A DNA stretch of 64,000 nt from Enterococcus sp. CSURQ0835. GTDB lineage: Bacteria > Bacillota > Bacilli > Lactobacillales > Enterococcaceae. Location of the stretch: the NCBI RefSeq assembly GCF_902706605.1, contig NZ_CACSLH010000008.1, forward strand, positions 42,248 through 106,247. The letters are read 5' to 3'. Position numbers and translations under genes: made by a program. Below the pieces are notes generated by a model. That model ran no database searches. It was not told where the DNA came from and saw only the letters and a list, made by a program, of their open reading frames with translations. Shown here piece after piece: positions 1 through 10,086 of this stretch; position 1 is the stretch's first letter, and every line of letters begins with the position of its first letter.

Positions 1-330
1 TTTTTTCTCAGCATTCGCGATCATTTCATCAGAACGATTTTGAGCAGATGAGATCATGACTTCTGATTCTTTGCTGGCAGAAGATTTTACTTTGTCAGCA
101 GTATCTTGTGCTACTACGATCGATTGGTTCAACGCTTCTTTTAATTCATTGAAGTATTCTAATTTTTCTTGTGAGTGCTTCAAAGATTTCTCCAGCTCAC
201 GATTTTTGGTCAATGTGTCTTCGTAATCGCGGACGATCATATCCAAAAAATCATCGACTTCATCTTGATTGTAGCCGCGCATTTTGGTTGAAAAAGCTTT
301 ATTTTGAATATCTAAGGGGGTTAATGCCAT
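1..330 (-). CDS. divIVA: DivIVA, septum/pole-targeting coiled-coil protein (3' end cut by the window)
   Basis: Only the first 110 codons are present because the gene runs off the left edge. DivIVA binds curved membrane at septa and poles and helps organise late division in Gram-positive cocci. The N-terminus has the family's membrane-binding segment ([13 protein letters not shown], then [13 protein letters not shown]), and a heptad-rich coiled coil begins near residue 35. AGAGGTG lies ten bases before the ATG, which fixes the start. It is the last dcw gene visible and is 21 bases downstream of ylmH. Confidence 0.93.
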   Translation of the reverse strand, partial: MALTPLDIQNKAFSTKMRGYNQDEVDDFLDMIVRDYEDTLTKNRELEKSLKHSQEKLEYFNELKEALNQSIVVAQDTADKVKSSASKESEVMISSAQNRSDEMIANAEKK

Positions 331-351
331 GTGTTTTTTCACCTCTAAAAT

Positions 352-1134
352 TTATTTACGTAACACGCCTAACTGTAAGCGGATCTTGCCTTTTTTGGTC
401 GTGCCTTCGATACCTTGGATCTGGATTCGGCCAAAGCCGCGGATCGAAACGATATCTAAAAGATCCAAGCTGTAATCGGGCCGCTCATTGGGCATCCAAT
501 TGACTTTGATCTTGCCAGACTCGACTAATTGTTTTGAACGCTGGCGGGAAATATTGTAGACCGTTGAGATCACTACGTCTAACCGCAATGAACTAGCCGT
601 CGCACTTTCTTCCGTCCAGCTGTCTTTTGGTACGATCAACTCCGTATACGGCCGCTCTTCAAAGTGGACCGTGACTTTCCCGATCTTCGTAACTTGTGTT
701 TCAATGTAATTTGCGATTTCATTTGCTAAAAAAACTTGCCAGCGTTCACCGTCAGAAATGATATCACCGAAAAATTCACGTTTCACACCGGTACTCATCA
801 TCGTGCCTAAAATTTTTCCATGGGATAACTGCGCGAATTTGTGGGGATATTTGATTTCGATCATCACCAGTTCAAAATCAGCGTCAGTCGGTTCATAATA
901 TTCAGGATAGATCAGACAACGACAACGTTCTGCTTGTTCGTACCCGCCATAAAATTTAAATTGCAGTTCACTATTTTCACGAATCAACGTTTCTAAAATA
1001 TACGCTTGGCGCGGATCTAAAAAATTGGTCAAGTAAGGAGCATATTGACTTTCCACTTGTTCCAGCCAATCGCCGACCGCATCGATAAAAGGATGCTCTT
1101 CTGGCCGAAAGTGCTGATAAACATTCGTATTCAA
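352..1134 (-). CDS. ylmH: YlmH-family S4 RNA-binding protein
   Basis: A 260-residue protein of the YlmH family, known from dcw clusters of Gram-positive bacteria and linked to ribosome function and division. The S4 RNA-binding domain is visible at about residues 180-245 (LRLDVVISTVYNISRQRSK, then VESGKIKVNW). The start is TTG at 1134, five bases after GGAGGAG; the nearby ATG is out of frame. It sits between ylmG and divIVA, the standard position. Confidence 0.9.
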   Translation of the reverse strand: MNTNVYQHFRPEEHPFIDAVGDWLEQVESQYAPYLTNFLDPRQAYILETLIRENSELQFKFYGGYEQAERCRCLIYPEYYEPTDADFELVMIEIKYPHKFAQLSHGKILGTMMSTGVKREFFGDIISDGERWQVFLANEIANYIETQVTKIGKVTVHFEERPYTELIVPKDSWTEESATASSLRLDVVISTVYNISRQRSKQLVESGKIKVNWMPNERPDYSLDLLDIVSIRGFGRIQIQGIEGTTKKGKIRLQLGVLRK

Positions 1135-1155
1135 GTTTTCTCCTCCTCTCCCTTT

Positions 1156-1428
1156 TTAATAAATGAACATATACGCCAGCCGATCGATGACCCGCATCAA
1201 AATATTCAACGCGAAAATCGCGACCATGATGGAAAAATCGATCCCGGCAAATTGCAAAGGTAACCGTTGGAACAACCGTAAAAATGGTTCACAGATCTTG
1301 CCTAAAAGCTGACCTAATTTTGATTGATACGCTCCAGGAAACCATGACATCAGCGCATAGACGATCAATAAAATAGAATAAAGATAAACGATACGATTAA
1401 TAAGTGCTAATAATTGGATAATGATCAA
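1156..1428 (-). CDS. ylmG: YggT/YlmG-family small membrane protein
   Basis: A 90-residue protein with two hydrophobic segments (about residues 5-28 and 65-88) separated by a short loop containing SWFPGAY, the usual layout of the YggT family. The exact biochemical role is not established; the family is tied to division and membrane-shape phenotypes. The start is TTG at 1428 with AAAGGAG eight bases upstream. It lies 13 bases after sepF and probably shares its transcript. Confidence 0.88.
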   Translation of the reverse strand: MIIIQLLALINRIVYLYSILLIVYALMSWFPGAYQSKLGQLLGKICEPFLRLFQRLPLQFAGIDFSIMVAIFALNILMRVIDRLAYMFIY

Positions 1429-1441
1429 ATAAGTTGCTCCT

Positions 1442-2092
1442 TTACATGCCTAAGCCGAAGATATCTTCTTCTTGCAAATTGCGTAACGTTGAACGATCGA
1501 TCTCAACATTTGGCGGCGTACAGATAAACATCTCGCTGCCAATACGTTTGATATCCCCATCTGCCATAAAGACGACACCCGTCAAAAAGTCCACGATCCG
1601 ACGTGCCTTCATTTCATCAATCGATTGGAAATTCACTAAGACAGCTTCACCAGCTTCGATCTTTCGAGCAATCGCCATCGCTTCTGAATAAACTTTGGGC
1701 TCAACGATTGCGATCTTGCGGTGTGCTTCTTTGCGATTAGGCCGCGTCGCTTGTTGATTGATCGCTGCCGTTTGAGTTTGCATCGTGTTCGCAGCTTTTG
1801 CTTTTAGCGGTCTTGTCTGCTGTACCGCTTGTTTTTGAATCGGTTGTACCGGCCGCGCGTTTTCTGGACGAGTCGTTGCTTGTGGTTTTTGCATCGCTAC
1901 GACTTTAGCTGGCGCTGGTTGTTTTGCTGGCTGCGGTGTTGCTGGACGAGCGGCGGGACGATATGTAGATTGCGATTGGACCGGACGACGTGTTTCTTTT
2001 TTTGCTTTTACCGGCTGCTGTACCGGTGCTTCATACGTTTCTTCTTCTGACAAGCCGAAAAATTCAGAGATCTTTGATAAACTAAATGCCAT
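1442..2092 (-). CDS. sepF: SepF, FtsZ-bundling membrane anchor
   Basis: SepF is a second membrane anchor for FtsZ in Gram-positive bacteria. The 216-residue product has an N-terminal amphipathic segment (MAFSLSKISEFFGL), a long Gln/Pro/Ala/Thr-rich linker at about residues 20-120, and the conserved C-terminal SepF core (KIAIVEPKVYSEA through DFLTGVVFMADGDIKRIG). The linker is longer than in the Bacillus homologue (about 150 residues in total), as expected in lactic acid bacteria. SD is GTAGGATC before ATG. Confidence 0.95.
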   Translation of the reverse strand: MAFSLSKISEFFGLSEEETYEAPVQQPVKAKKETRRPVQSQSTYRPAARPATPQPAKQPAPAKVVAMQKPQATTRPENARPVQPIQKQAVQQTRPLKAKAANTMQTQTAAINQQATRPNRKEAHRKIAIVEPKVYSEAMAIARKIEAGEAVLVNFQSIDEMKARRIVDFLTGVVFMADGDIKRIGSEMFICTPPNVEIDRSTLRNLQEEDIFGLGM

Positions 2093-2101
2093 AATTTGAT
2101 C

Positions 2102-2767
2102 CTACCTTTCTTTAAATAATGCAGTACCGATCCGGACAAAGGTCGCGCCTTCTTCAATCGCTAGCTTAAAATCATGACTCATTCCCATGCTCAATTCAGT
2201 ACAGGTCGCAACTTGTTTTTGCGTCGTTTGCTGCAACGTTTTTAAGCGGTGGAAGACATCTCGGATCTCAGCTTCCGCGGCATGAAGCGGTGCCATCGTC
2301 ATCAATCCGACGATTTTAATTTTTTCAAGTGTTTGAAGTGCGGCGATCAATTCTGGTAATGCTTGTGGGGTGATCCCGTGTTTGGATTCTTCCCCTGAGA
2401 CATTGACTTCGATAAAACATTTGATGGGCCGTGCCGCTCTTTTTTCGATCTCTTCAGCTAAACGCAGACTATCTAACGCGTGAAAATAATCGATCTCGTT
2501 GATGATCTGTTTGACTTTGCGGCGTTGTAGATTACCGATCAAATGCCACGTCAGATCATGATCAGCTAAGGCCGCTTTTTTGGCTAACAATTTATCAACC
2601 CGATTTTCGGCCACATTCGTTACGCCTAGCTCGACTAGTTCACGTGCTTGATCGGCTTCAACGCTTTTAGTGACAGCAACTAGTGTAACGGCACTTGCAT
2701 CACGAGAAACAAGAGCACACGACTCCTGGATCTCTTGCTGAATGTCGTGCAAGTTATCAGCAATCAT
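2102..2767 (-). CDS. ylmE: YggS/YlmE pyridoxal-phosphate homeostasis protein
   Basis: A single-domain PLP-binding TIM barrel of 221 residues. The family buffers free pyridoxal phosphate and has no known enzymatic turnover. The PLP lysine is in VAVTKSV (about residue 34). Other family motifs are VAENRV, WHLIGNLQRRK, SMGMSHDF and the C-terminal FVRIGTALF. GGGGGAAGAG lies before the ATG. It is placed between ftsZ and sepF, the common order in Firmicutes. Confidence 0.94.
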   Translation of the reverse strand: MIADNLHDIQQEIQESCALVSRDASAVTLVAVTKSVEADQARELVELGVTNVAENRVDKLLAKKAALADHDLTWHLIGNLQRRKVKQIINEIDYFHALDSLRLAEEIEKRAARPIKCFIEVNVSGEESKHGITPQALPELIAALQTLEKIKIVGLMTMAPLHAAEAEIRDVFHRLKTLQQTTQKQVATCTELSMGMSHDFKLAIEEGATFVRIGTALFKER

Positions 2768-2787
2768 CTGCTCTTCCCCCTTAACTT

Positions 2788-4038
2788 TTATTTACGGCGA
2801 CGGAAAAATGGTGGTGTATCTAACTCATCTTCGTCGTCAAGTTTTACTTCATCACGATGGAACGTGTCAAAATCTTTTTTCTCAACACTATCAAATTTTG
2901 AATCATCCACTCGTGGGCGCACATTTTCTTCTTTTCTAATATCCCAGTCACCAAAAGCTGAACGTGAATCTGAATCGGTTGTTGGTGTTGGCTCAACTTC
3001 TTGTCTTGGAGCAGGAGCTGGGGTTTTTACGACTTGACTAGTACGTTGTTGCGCTGGACGACTAGCCTTACGCTCTTTTTTTGTTGGATCAATCCCTGTT
3101 GCGATCACCGTCACGCGGATTTCATCGCCCAATTCTTCACTGATTGAGGTCCCTAAGATGATATTCACATCCCCAGTTGCAGCATTGGCTACAATATCAG
3201 AAGCATCTTGCGCTTCAAATAATGTCATATCCAAACCACCTGTGATGTTTAGTAGGACTTGTTCTGCACCATCAATTGATGTTTCAAGCAATGGTGATGA
3301 AATAGCTTTTTTCGTTGCTTCAACGACCCGGTCTTCACCAGAAGCAACACCGATCCCCATCAAAGCAGTTCCTTGGTTAGCCATGACCGTCTTCACATCA
3401 GCAAAGTCCAAGTTGACATACCCTGGTGCTGTGATCAAATCAGAAATTCCTTGGACCCCTTGACGTAACACATTATCAGCTTCGCGGAATGCTTCTAACA
3501 TCGGCGTCTTTTTATCAACGACTTCTAATAGGCGGTTGTTTGAGATGATCAAAAGCGTATCCACGTTTTCTTTCATCAAAGCAATACCTTCTGCTGCAAA
3601 GCGACCGCGTTTTGGTCCTTCAAAACTAAATGGTCGCGTCACGACACCCACTGTCAACGCGCCTAAATCTTTGGCGATGTTAGCCACAACTGGTGCAGCA
3701 CCAGTTCCGGTTCCGCCACCCATTCCGGCTGTGATGAAGACCATGTCTGCGCCTTCTAACGTTTCCCGAATTTGCTGTTCGCTTTCTTCCGCTGATTTTT
3801 GACCAACTTCAGGTTGTGAACCAGCTCCTAGTCCCCGCGTATATTTAGGTCCTAATTGGATGACTGTTTCAGCTTTTGAATTTTTTAATGCTTGCACATC
3901 AGTGTTGGCAGCGATAAATTCGACGCCTTTTACGTTTTCTTCGATCATGCGGTTGATCGCGTTACCGCCGCCACCGCCGACGCCGATAACTTTTATAATC
4001 GCGCCTTCATTAATATTGTTATCTAATGAGAATTCCAT
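2788..4038 (-). CDS. ftsZ: FtsZ, tubulin-like division GTPase
   Basis: FtsZ polymerises at mid-cell and recruits the divisome. The 416-residue product shows the glycine-rich nucleotide loop (GVGGGGGNA), the tubulin signature [10 protein letters not shown] and the T7 loop region ([11 protein letters not shown]). A variable acidic linker follows residue ~320. The C-terminal peptide [11 protein letters not shown] is the conserved tail that binds FtsA and SepF. It begins 20 bases after ftsA and is probably transcribed with it. Confidence 0.98.
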   Translation of the reverse strand: MEFSLDNNINEGAIIKVIGVGGGGGNAINRMIEENVKGVEFIAANTDVQALKNSKAETVIQLGPKYTRGLGAGSQPEVGQKSAEESEQQIRETLEGADMVFITAGMGGGTGTGAAPVVANIAKDLGALTVGVVTRPFSFEGPKRGRFAAEGIALMKENVDTLLIISNNRLLEVVDKKTPMLEAFREADNVLRQGVQGISDLITAPGYVNLDFADVKTVMANQGTALMGIGVASGEDRVVEATKKAISSPLLETSIDGAEQVLLNITGGLDMTLFEAQDASDIVANAATGDVNIILGTSISEELGDEIRVTVIATGIDPTKKERKASRPAQQRTSQVVKTPAPAPRQEVEPTPTTDSDSRSAFGDWDIRKEENVRPRVDDSKFDSVEKKDFDTFHRDEVKLDDEDELDTPPFFRRRK

Positions 4039-4058
4039 GCTTTTTTCCTCCTAAAGAA

Positions 4059-5408
4059 TTAATCAAAAATGTTTGAGAAGAAATCTTTGATCTTCCCGGT
4101 CACTTTTTCATCGTTTTTTGGTTTCGGCTTACTTGGTTGTTGCTGTTCTTCTTCGTACTCTTCAGCCGCTTCGTAATCATCGTAGACCGGTGTTTGAGTA
4201 ACGACTGGCGCACTTGTTTGTGATGATACCGCTTGTGATGTCTTATCCCCTGTGACCGCTGTTTTGGCCAATTGGTAAACTTCACTTAACTCAGCTGCAT
4301 AATTGACTAAGCTGATGACATTCGTGAAGACTGGATTACGTAAGCCCATTTGATTAGGCACGTATAATTTGACGTTAGTTTCAAAGATTTCTTCAGCTAA
4401 ATCAACAACACCTGGTAAACTAGCTGCACCACCAGTCAAAATGATCCCGCCTGGAAGATCCAACGCATCGATGGAATCTAATGCTTTTTTCGCTTTTCTG
4501 AAGATCTGTTCTAAACGCGCTTCGATGATCTCGGATAAATAGCGTTCATCGACTTTGACTGGATCAGTCTTACCGATCACATCCACCGGGAATTCTTCGT
4601 TAGCGGACGTTCGTTCCGGATACGCATCGCCATAATTGATCTTCAATGTCTCGGCGTTTTGGAAAGAAGTGTTCAAGACAATCGAAATGTCTTTGGTGAC
4701 ATATTCGCCGCCTTCTTGATCTACATGCGTAAACTTCAACTGATCATCATGAATGACTGCAGTCGTCGTTTGACCACCACCCATGTCGATCACGATCGTC
4801 CCAAAGTCTTTTTCGCCTTCTGACAAGATCGTTTCGGTTAAAGCCAGTGGTGTGATGATCGTTTGTGAAACTGCAAGACCGGCTTTTTCGACACACTTGT
4901 GAATATTGTGGACGACTGTTTTAGGTCCGGTAAAGATCAGACCTAGCATCTCCAATCGGACACCGATCATGCCCCGTGGATCTTTGATACCTTCAAAGCC
5001 ATCAACGGTAAATTCTTGTGGTAATAAAGCGACGATTTGACGTTCTGGCGGCACCGAGCGGACCATTGCAGCTGCGGCGACATTGCGAACATCTTCATCC
5101 CCGATCTCTTTTGAATCATTGTTCACTGCGATCATGCCTTGACAAGGTTCAACTTCTAGAAGGTTAGCTGGCAATCCCACACTGACACTTTTGATTTGAA
5201 TCCCGGCCTTTTCCTCGGCTTGTCTTACTGCTCGTTGGATCGCTTGGACCGTCTTGTCGATATCCACGATGATCCCACGATTGATTCCTTCTGATTTTGC
5301 ATTTCCTACACCAATGATATTCATTTGGCTATCGATGTATTCAGCAACGACGACTTTGACCGACGTCGTACCGATATCAAGGCCTACATACATTCCTGCT
5401 TTTGCCAT
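4059..5408 (-). CDS. ftsA: FtsA, actin-like membrane tether of FtsZ
   Basis: An actin-fold ATPase that anchors FtsZ to the membrane. The 449-residue product starts with the ATP-binding motif GLDIGTTSVKV, has the phosphate-2 motif VIDMGGGQTT and the adenosine motif ILTGGAASLPG. An acidic, Gln-rich linker is followed by a C-terminal amphipathic helix (GKIKDFFSNIFD), the membrane-targeting sequence. AGGAGG precedes the ATG, and a promoter is visible in the 219-base gap upstream. Confidence 0.97.
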   Translation of the reverse strand: MAKAGMYVGLDIGTTSVKVVVAEYIDSQMNIIGVGNAKSEGINRGIIVDIDKTVQAIQRAVRQAEEKAGIQIKSVSVGLPANLLEVEPCQGMIAVNNDSKEIGDEDVRNVAAAAMVRSVPPERQIVALLPQEFTVDGFEGIKDPRGMIGVRLEMLGLIFTGPKTVVHNIHKCVEKAGLAVSQTIITPLALTETILSEGEKDFGTIVIDMGGGQTTTAVIHDDQLKFTHVDQEGGEYVTKDISIVLNTSFQNAETLKINYGDAYPERTSANEEFPVDVIGKTDPVKVDERYLSEIIEARLEQIFRKAKKALDSIDALDLPGGIILTGGAASLPGVVDLAEEIFETNVKLYVPNQMGLRNPVFTNVISLVNYAAELSEVYQLAKTAVTGDKTSQAVSSQTSAPVVTQTPVYDDYEAAEEYEEEQQQPSKPKPKNDEKVTGKIKDFFSNIFD

Positions 5409-5514
5409 GAATGGGATTTCCCTCCTACTTTACTTCTGTTATGTTATCTAAGACTGAGAGTTTGCTTTTTTAAAGCCAGAAATATATTCCATGTAAATAT
5501 ATTCACTGGGATTA

Positions 5515-5543
5515 ATTCTACCACAATTTACTACCATTGATAA
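5515..5543 (-). promoter_or_regulatory. Predicted ftsA-ftsZ promoter
   Basis: TTATCA (-35) is separated by 17 bases from TAGAAT (-10), with a TGG extended -10. The -10 is embedded in TTGTGGTAGAAT, which shares GTGGTAGA with two boxes of the mraZ operator. The leader to the ftsA ATG would be about 100 bases. Confidence 0.55.
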
Positions 5544-5627
5544 AGCAGATTCGTTACTTTCTTGTGACAAATTTATTCATTTTCCTTTAATTCTTGTGAG
5601 TAGCTAGTGGTATTTTGCTGCGAGCTT

Positions 5628-6635
5628 TTAGTTTTTTTTTTCGTGCGGATACGGATAGCTGTAGATCCCTGCTTCCATATCGACGACGCCTTGCATTTTC
5701 GCCTTGTTCATTTGTTTGACGACTTGTGGGTAATACTTCATCTTTTGATCCAATTCAGTGATGCTGACTAAGACTTGATTGCCATCATTCATAAAGATCT
5801 GCAATAGCTCATCGTTTTCTGTCGTTGGCGCGAATTTGATCTGCGAGATACCTTGTTGGATCTCTTCAGATAATTTTTTATAGCGTGACAAAACGGCTAA
5901 GATCCGTTTCGAGCCTTTGAAATTTTCTAAGATCGGCAAATCTCCCGCGGCTTTTTTTTGATCGACAGGCATGATCTGACCGTTTTCAATGATCGGGGAG
6001 TACTTCCCATTGTGTTCTAAAAAGGCCACTTCTTTATACTCCGTTACGTTGATCACGAATCGATTAGCACCATTGAATGTGATCGCTGCGTTTTTGATCC
6101 GTGCTTCTTTTTTCTTCAATTGTGCGACTTTAGCTTGCCGCTCAAAATATTGCGGCCACAAATTCTCCCCCACTTGAAGATCGACCGTTTTTTCGATCGC
6201 CGCTTTTGAAACGTGTTCATTATTTTCAACGCGAACACCTGCAAGCCGGCTAAAAGGCGAGATGTAATACCCCAACACAACGAGCGGAAGTAAAAACATT
6301 CCGATCAACAGCCCCATCCGTTGATATAACTTCCGATCTTTCGGCAGTCGATCGAAAAAAGGTAACTTCTCTTCTAAATCGTCGGTCGTATCAGCTGGTT
6401 CGTCAATCGGGACCGGTGGCGCATCAGCAGGAAAAACTTTTTTCTCCGCTGATTTTTCCGCTGGTAAGTTTTCTGCTGGAGCTGATCCTTTTTCAGCTTC
6501 TGGCGCTTTTTTCTCCGCCTGTTTTTTAGTTTCGGCAGCTTTTTTCTTCATATATTCAAGGTTGGCTTGCTGCCACGGTGTCAGCGGGCGTTTTTTCGGT
6601 TGTTTTCCCTCATTTTTGCTGATGATCCTCACCAC
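5628..6635 (-). CDS. divIB: DivIB/FtsQ, divisome bitopic membrane protein
   Basis: Part of the DivIB-DivIC-FtsL complex that activates septal peptidoglycan synthesis. The 335-residue product has a Lys/Ala/Glu-rich cytoplasmic tail to about residue 100, one membrane segment (LIGMFLLPLVVLGYYI), then the POTRA domain (FSRLAGVRVENNEHVSK) and the FtsQ/DivIB core. The start is a GTG three bases after the murG stop with only a weak SD (AAAAGG); a second GTG follows directly, so translation is probably coupled to murG. Confidence 0.92.
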   Translation of the reverse strand: MVRIISKNEGKQPKKRPLTPWQQANLEYMKKKAAETKKQAEKKAPEAEKGSAPAENLPAEKSAEKKVFPADAPPVPIDEPADTTDDLEEKLPFFDRLPKDRKLYQRMGLLIGMFLLPLVVLGYYISPFSRLAGVRVENNEHVSKAAIEKTVDLQVGENLWPQYFERQAKVAQLKKKEARIKNAAITFNGANRFVINVTEYKEVAFLEHNGKYSPIIENGQIMPVDQKKAAGDLPILENFKGSKRILAVLSRYKKLSEEIQQGISQIKFAPTTENDELLQIFMNDGNQVLVSITELDQKMKYYPQVVKQMNKAKMQGVVDMEAGIYSYPYPHEKKN

Positions 6636-6638
6636 CTT

Positions 6639-7724
6639 TTAAATGATTTGGTTAACTAAGTGCAATAGACGTTCCGCAGCATCGGGAATGCCTTCTTTTT
6701 TCGAAGCTTGTGCCATCGTTTCTTTTAACTCGGCGTCTCCCATGATCTCATCAACTGCAGCCACCAAGTTATCTGCTGAAAGTTCGGCATCAGTGATCAT
6801 TTTCACAGCACCGACAGCAACGAGGCTCTGCGCGTTTTTAGTTTGGTGGTCGTTGGTGACATACGGACTGGGGATCAAGATCGCCGGTAAGCCCAGCGCG
6901 GTAAATTCCGCAATCGAAGTCGCCCCGGCTCGCCCAATCAATAGATCGACATTGGCCATCACATCCGTCATATTTTTGATATACGGCTGGATCGATAAAT
7001 TACTGGCTGTCTGACCTGTTAAGGTTTTTTGTAAATCGGCGTAATAGCGTTCGCCTGAAGCGTACAAGACTTGATAATCTTTTTTGGCAAATTGCGGCAG
7101 TGCACTGGCGACTGCTTGATTGATTTTTAACGCACCTTGGCTACCACCAAAGATCAAAACTGTCGGCTGATCTGGATTCAATTGATATTCTTGTAAAACT
7201 TCTGATTTGCCGCTGGTCACGACTTCTTGCGCCCGCGGATTTCCGACTAAAACCGTTTTTTTAGCTGGAAAATATTGGGCTGCATCAGGAAAACAAATCG
7301 CGACTCGATCTACGTAACGGCTCAAAAATTTATTGGTGATCCCCGGCACACTGTTTTGCTCGTGCACGATCGTCGGGATCTTTAATTTAGCAGCTGCATA
7401 CACGACCGCTCCGGAGACATAGCCACCAGTCCCGATCACAACATCTGGTTTGAATTCACGAATGATTTCTTTCGCTCGTTTGATGCTTTTCAAAAACAAT
7501 TGAACGGTTTTGACGTTGTCTAATGACAAGCTACGTTTGAAACCTTGGATCTTGATCGTTTTAAATGGGATGCCGCTTTCGGGAACGATTTTATTTTCTA
7601 ACCCGCGATGGGTCCCAACATATAAAAATTTGGCATCTGGCTGCAATTTTTCCACGTAGCGGATAAAGGCTAAAGCGGGGTAGATATGGCCGCCTGTGCC
7701 ACCACCGGTCACTAAGATTCTCAT
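6639..7724 (-). CDS. murG: MurG, lipid II synthase
   Basis: Transfers GlcNAc from UDP-GlcNAc to lipid I, making lipid II on the inner face of the membrane. The 361-residue GT-B enzyme has the N-terminal motif [20 protein letters not shown], and the sugar-nucleotide motif [22 protein letters not shown] near residue 265 is the UDP-GlcNAc binding region. AGGGTGA precedes the ATG. Confidence 0.97.
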   Translation of the reverse strand: MRILVTGGGTGGHIYPALAFIRYVEKLQPDAKFLYVGTHRGLENKIVPESGIPFKTIKIQGFKRSLSLDNVKTVQLFLKSIKRAKEIIREFKPDVVIGTGGYVSGAVVYAAAKLKIPTIVHEQNSVPGITNKFLSRYVDRVAICFPDAAQYFPAKKTVLVGNPRAQEVVTSGKSEVLQEYQLNPDQPTVLIFGGSQGALKINQAVASALPQFAKKDYQVLYASGERYYADLQKTLTGQTASNLSIQPYIKNMTDVMANVDLLIGRAGATSIAEFTALGLPAILIPSPYVTNDHQTKNAQSLVAVGAVKMITDAELSADNLVAAVDEIMGDAELKETMAQASKKEGIPDAAERLLHLVNQII

Positions 7725-7733
7725 GGATTCACC

Positions 7734-9095
7734 CTACTTTTCTAAATTTTTCACGGCTTGCATAAACTTGTCACCGCGAATCTCAAAATTTTTGTATTGA
7801 TCCCAACTAGCATTGGCTGGTGAAAGTAAAATACTATCTCCTGCTTCACTTAATTCATACGCTAGTGGAACAGCTGTCTCGGCATTTTCAGTGAAAATGA
7901 TTTTTTCGACTCCGGCACGTTTGGCGGTCTCAGCTAACTTAGCTTGCGTCTCACCAAAGACAACGATCGCTTTCAACCCTTTAAAGGCTGGTAATAATTC
8001 ATCAAACCCATTGCCGCGATCTAAGCCGCCTGCTAGTAAGATTAATTTTGCATTATCAAAACCACTGAGTGCCATTTCAGTTGCCAGCGCGTTCGTTGCT
8101 TTTGAATCATTATAAAACTTGCGACCATTGATTGTATCGACATATTGCGTTCGGTGGGGAACACCATGGAAAGTTTGCAAGGCTTGTTTGATCGCCTCAG
8201 TAGCTACACCTTGGATCTTAGCTACTGCAATCGCAGCTAATGCATTTTCGATATTATGCGAGCCTGGCACACCCAGATCAGCTGCTGCCATGATCAATTC
8301 CTCTTTAAAGTATAAATTGCCGTCTGCTAAATAGGCGCCGTCGACTTTTTCAATCGAAGAAAACGGCACGACTTGCGCTTTTGTTTGTTCACTTAAGGCG
8401 CGCCATTCTGCATCTTTCCAATTCATCACTAGAAAATCAGCGGCAGTCATGTTTTGTTGGATCTCCCACTTTGCTGCTATGTAATTTTCCCGAGTTTTAT
8501 GATAATCCAAATGCGCTTCATAAATATTGGTGATCACCGCGATATGCGGATGGAATTCTTGTGTCCCTAACAATTGAAAGCTGGAAAGTTCCATGACCAA
8601 CTCATCATCTTTAGTCACTTTTTGCGCGACTTCACTAGCCGGATAGCCAATGTTGCCTGCTAGATAAGCTTTTCCCTGTTGACGGTCTTGATTTAAGACA
8701 AGTCCGATCATCGTGGTCGTCGTCGTCTTCCCATTAGTCCCGGTAATGCCAATGATCGGGCATTCCGCGATTTGATAGGCCAACTCGACCTCAGTAATGA
8801 TCGGGATCTGTAATTCTTCGGCTTTTTGAACTAACGGATTGTCATAAGGAATCCCTGGATTTTTCACCATCAAAGCAAAATCTTCATCTAATAATTCGAT
8901 CGGATGACTGCCGGTTACGACTTTGATTCCCATCGCCAGCAGATCTTGCGCTTCCGGATTTTCCGCAAATGGTTTGCCATCATTTACAGTCACAAGCGCC
9001 CCTAACCGATGCAATAACTTGGCCGCACTCATGCCGCTTTTGGCTAAACCTAACACTAATACTTTTTCATTTTTATAACGCTCTACTTGTTTCAT
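7734..9095 (-). CDS. murD: MurD, UDP-MurNAc-L-alanine:D-glutamate ligase
   Basis: Adds D-glutamate to UDP-MurNAc-L-Ala in the cytoplasm. The ligase signatures are the ATP loop [12 protein letters not shown], the carbamylated-lysine region ([13 protein letters not shown]) and NDSKATN. An earlier in-frame ATG at 9104 abuts GGAG with no spacing, whereas the ATG at 9095 is nine bases from it, so the latter is chosen (453 residues). Confidence 0.95.
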   Translation of the reverse strand: MKQVERYKNEKVLVLGLAKSGMSAAKLLHRLGALVTVNDGKPFAENPEAQDLLAMGIKVVTGSHPIELLDEDFALMVKNPGIPYDNPLVQKAEELQIPIITEVELAYQIAECPIIGITGTNGKTTTTTMIGLVLNQDRQQGKAYLAGNIGYPASEVAQKVTKDDELVMELSSFQLLGTQEFHPHIAVITNIYEAHLDYHKTRENYIAAKWEIQQNMTAADFLVMNWKDAEWRALSEQTKAQVVPFSSIEKVDGAYLADGNLYFKEELIMAAADLGVPGSHNIENALAAIAVAKIQGVATEAIKQALQTFHGVPHRTQYVDTINGRKFYNDSKATNALATEMALSGFDNAKLILLAGGLDRGNGFDELLPAFKGLKAIVVFGETQAKLAETAKRAGVEKIIFTENAETAVPLAYELSEAGDSILLSPANASWDQYKNFEIRGDKFMQAVKNLEK

Positions 9096-9107
9096 CTTGG
9101 TCATCTC

Positions 9108-10070
9108 CTACAATACGATTGCTAATGTGATTCCGGCTGCAACTAACCCGACTAGCCAAAAAACAGTATCGACTTTCCACTCTGACCAGCCAGACATCTC
9201 AAAGTGATGGTGTAACGGTGACATCTTAAAGACCCGTTTGCCCGTTAATTTGAACGACATGACTTGGATCATGACACTAGCCGTTTCAAAAACGTAGACT
9301 AAACCGATCAAAAGCAACGTCCATTCTTGATGAAGCATCACGGAAATCGCCGCTAGCAACCCGCCTAATGCTAATGAACCGACATCCCCCATAAAGATCT
9401 TCGCCGTTTTCTTATTATAAGGAAAGAAACCGACTAAACCACCGATCACACTCAAACACATAATCAAGACTTCATACTGTTTTTGGTATGCCGCAATTAT
9501 AGCATAGGCCGCAAACGAGATCGTACCTAAGCCGGCAACTAAACCATCGATCCCATCTGTCAAATTGACCGCATTGGAAAAACCGACTAGCCAAATAATG
9601 ACGAATAGTCCGTACAAGATCCCTAATGGTAAATCAAAACCAAAAAGATTCAACGTATCCGGATAGCCTTCAAAGCGATACACGCCGTAAAAAATGATCG
9701 CTCCAACGACTTGCCCAATAAATTTTTGGCGCGACGTCAACCCTTCGTTTTGTTTGTGTGCCAGTTTTAAGAAATCATCTAAAAAGCCGATGATCCCATA
9801 CAACAAGAGGACAAAAATCAAAATCAACAGTGAGTTGGTCAGCTTCCCTTGCCAAGCGCCAAACCAAAGTGCCGTCAAGACTGAAGCAGCTAAAAAGCCT
9901 AGACCTCCCATCGTCGGCGTTCCCGCTTTTGCATTGTGCCATTTGGGACCTTCTTCCCGAATTTCTTGTCCTTGTTTTTTCATGTGGAAATACCCGATGA
10001 TAAAGGGCATCCCTGCTACTGTGATCGCAAAACTACTAACAAAAGCTATAAAAAGTTGTGCCGCATCCAT
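9108..10070 (-). CDS. mraY: MraY, phospho-MurNAc-pentapeptide translocase
   Basis: Makes lipid I by moving phospho-MurNAc-pentapeptide onto undecaprenyl phosphate. The 320-residue protein is hydrophobic, with about ten membrane segments, and has the catalytic aspartate motifs FLDDFLK and NLTDGIDGL plus the histidine-rich loop PLHHHFE. It lies 16 bases after pbpX and 12 before murD. GGAGAG precedes the ATG. Confidence 0.97.
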   Translation of the reverse strand: MDAAQLFIAFVSSFAITVAGMPFIIGYFHMKKQGQEIREEGPKWHNAKAGTPTMGGLGFLAASVLTALWFGAWQGKLTNSLLILIFVLLLYGIIGFLDDFLKLAHKQNEGLTSRQKFIGQVVGAIIFYGVYRFEGYPDTLNLFGFDLPLGILYGLFVIIWLVGFSNAVNLTDGIDGLVAGLGTISFAAYAIIAAYQKQYEVLIMCLSVIGGLVGFFPYNKKTAKIFMGDVGSLALGGLLAAISVMLHQEWTLLLIGLVYVFETASVMIQVMSFKLTGKRVFKMSPLHHHFEMSGWSEWKVDTVFWLVGLVAAGITLAIVL

Positions 10071-10086
10071 TTTTTTCTCTCCAGTT

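Noticed and set aside
171..503. Open frame opposite divIVA/ylmH
   Set aside because: It crosses two well-supported genes on the other strand, has no SD and encodes no recognisable domain.
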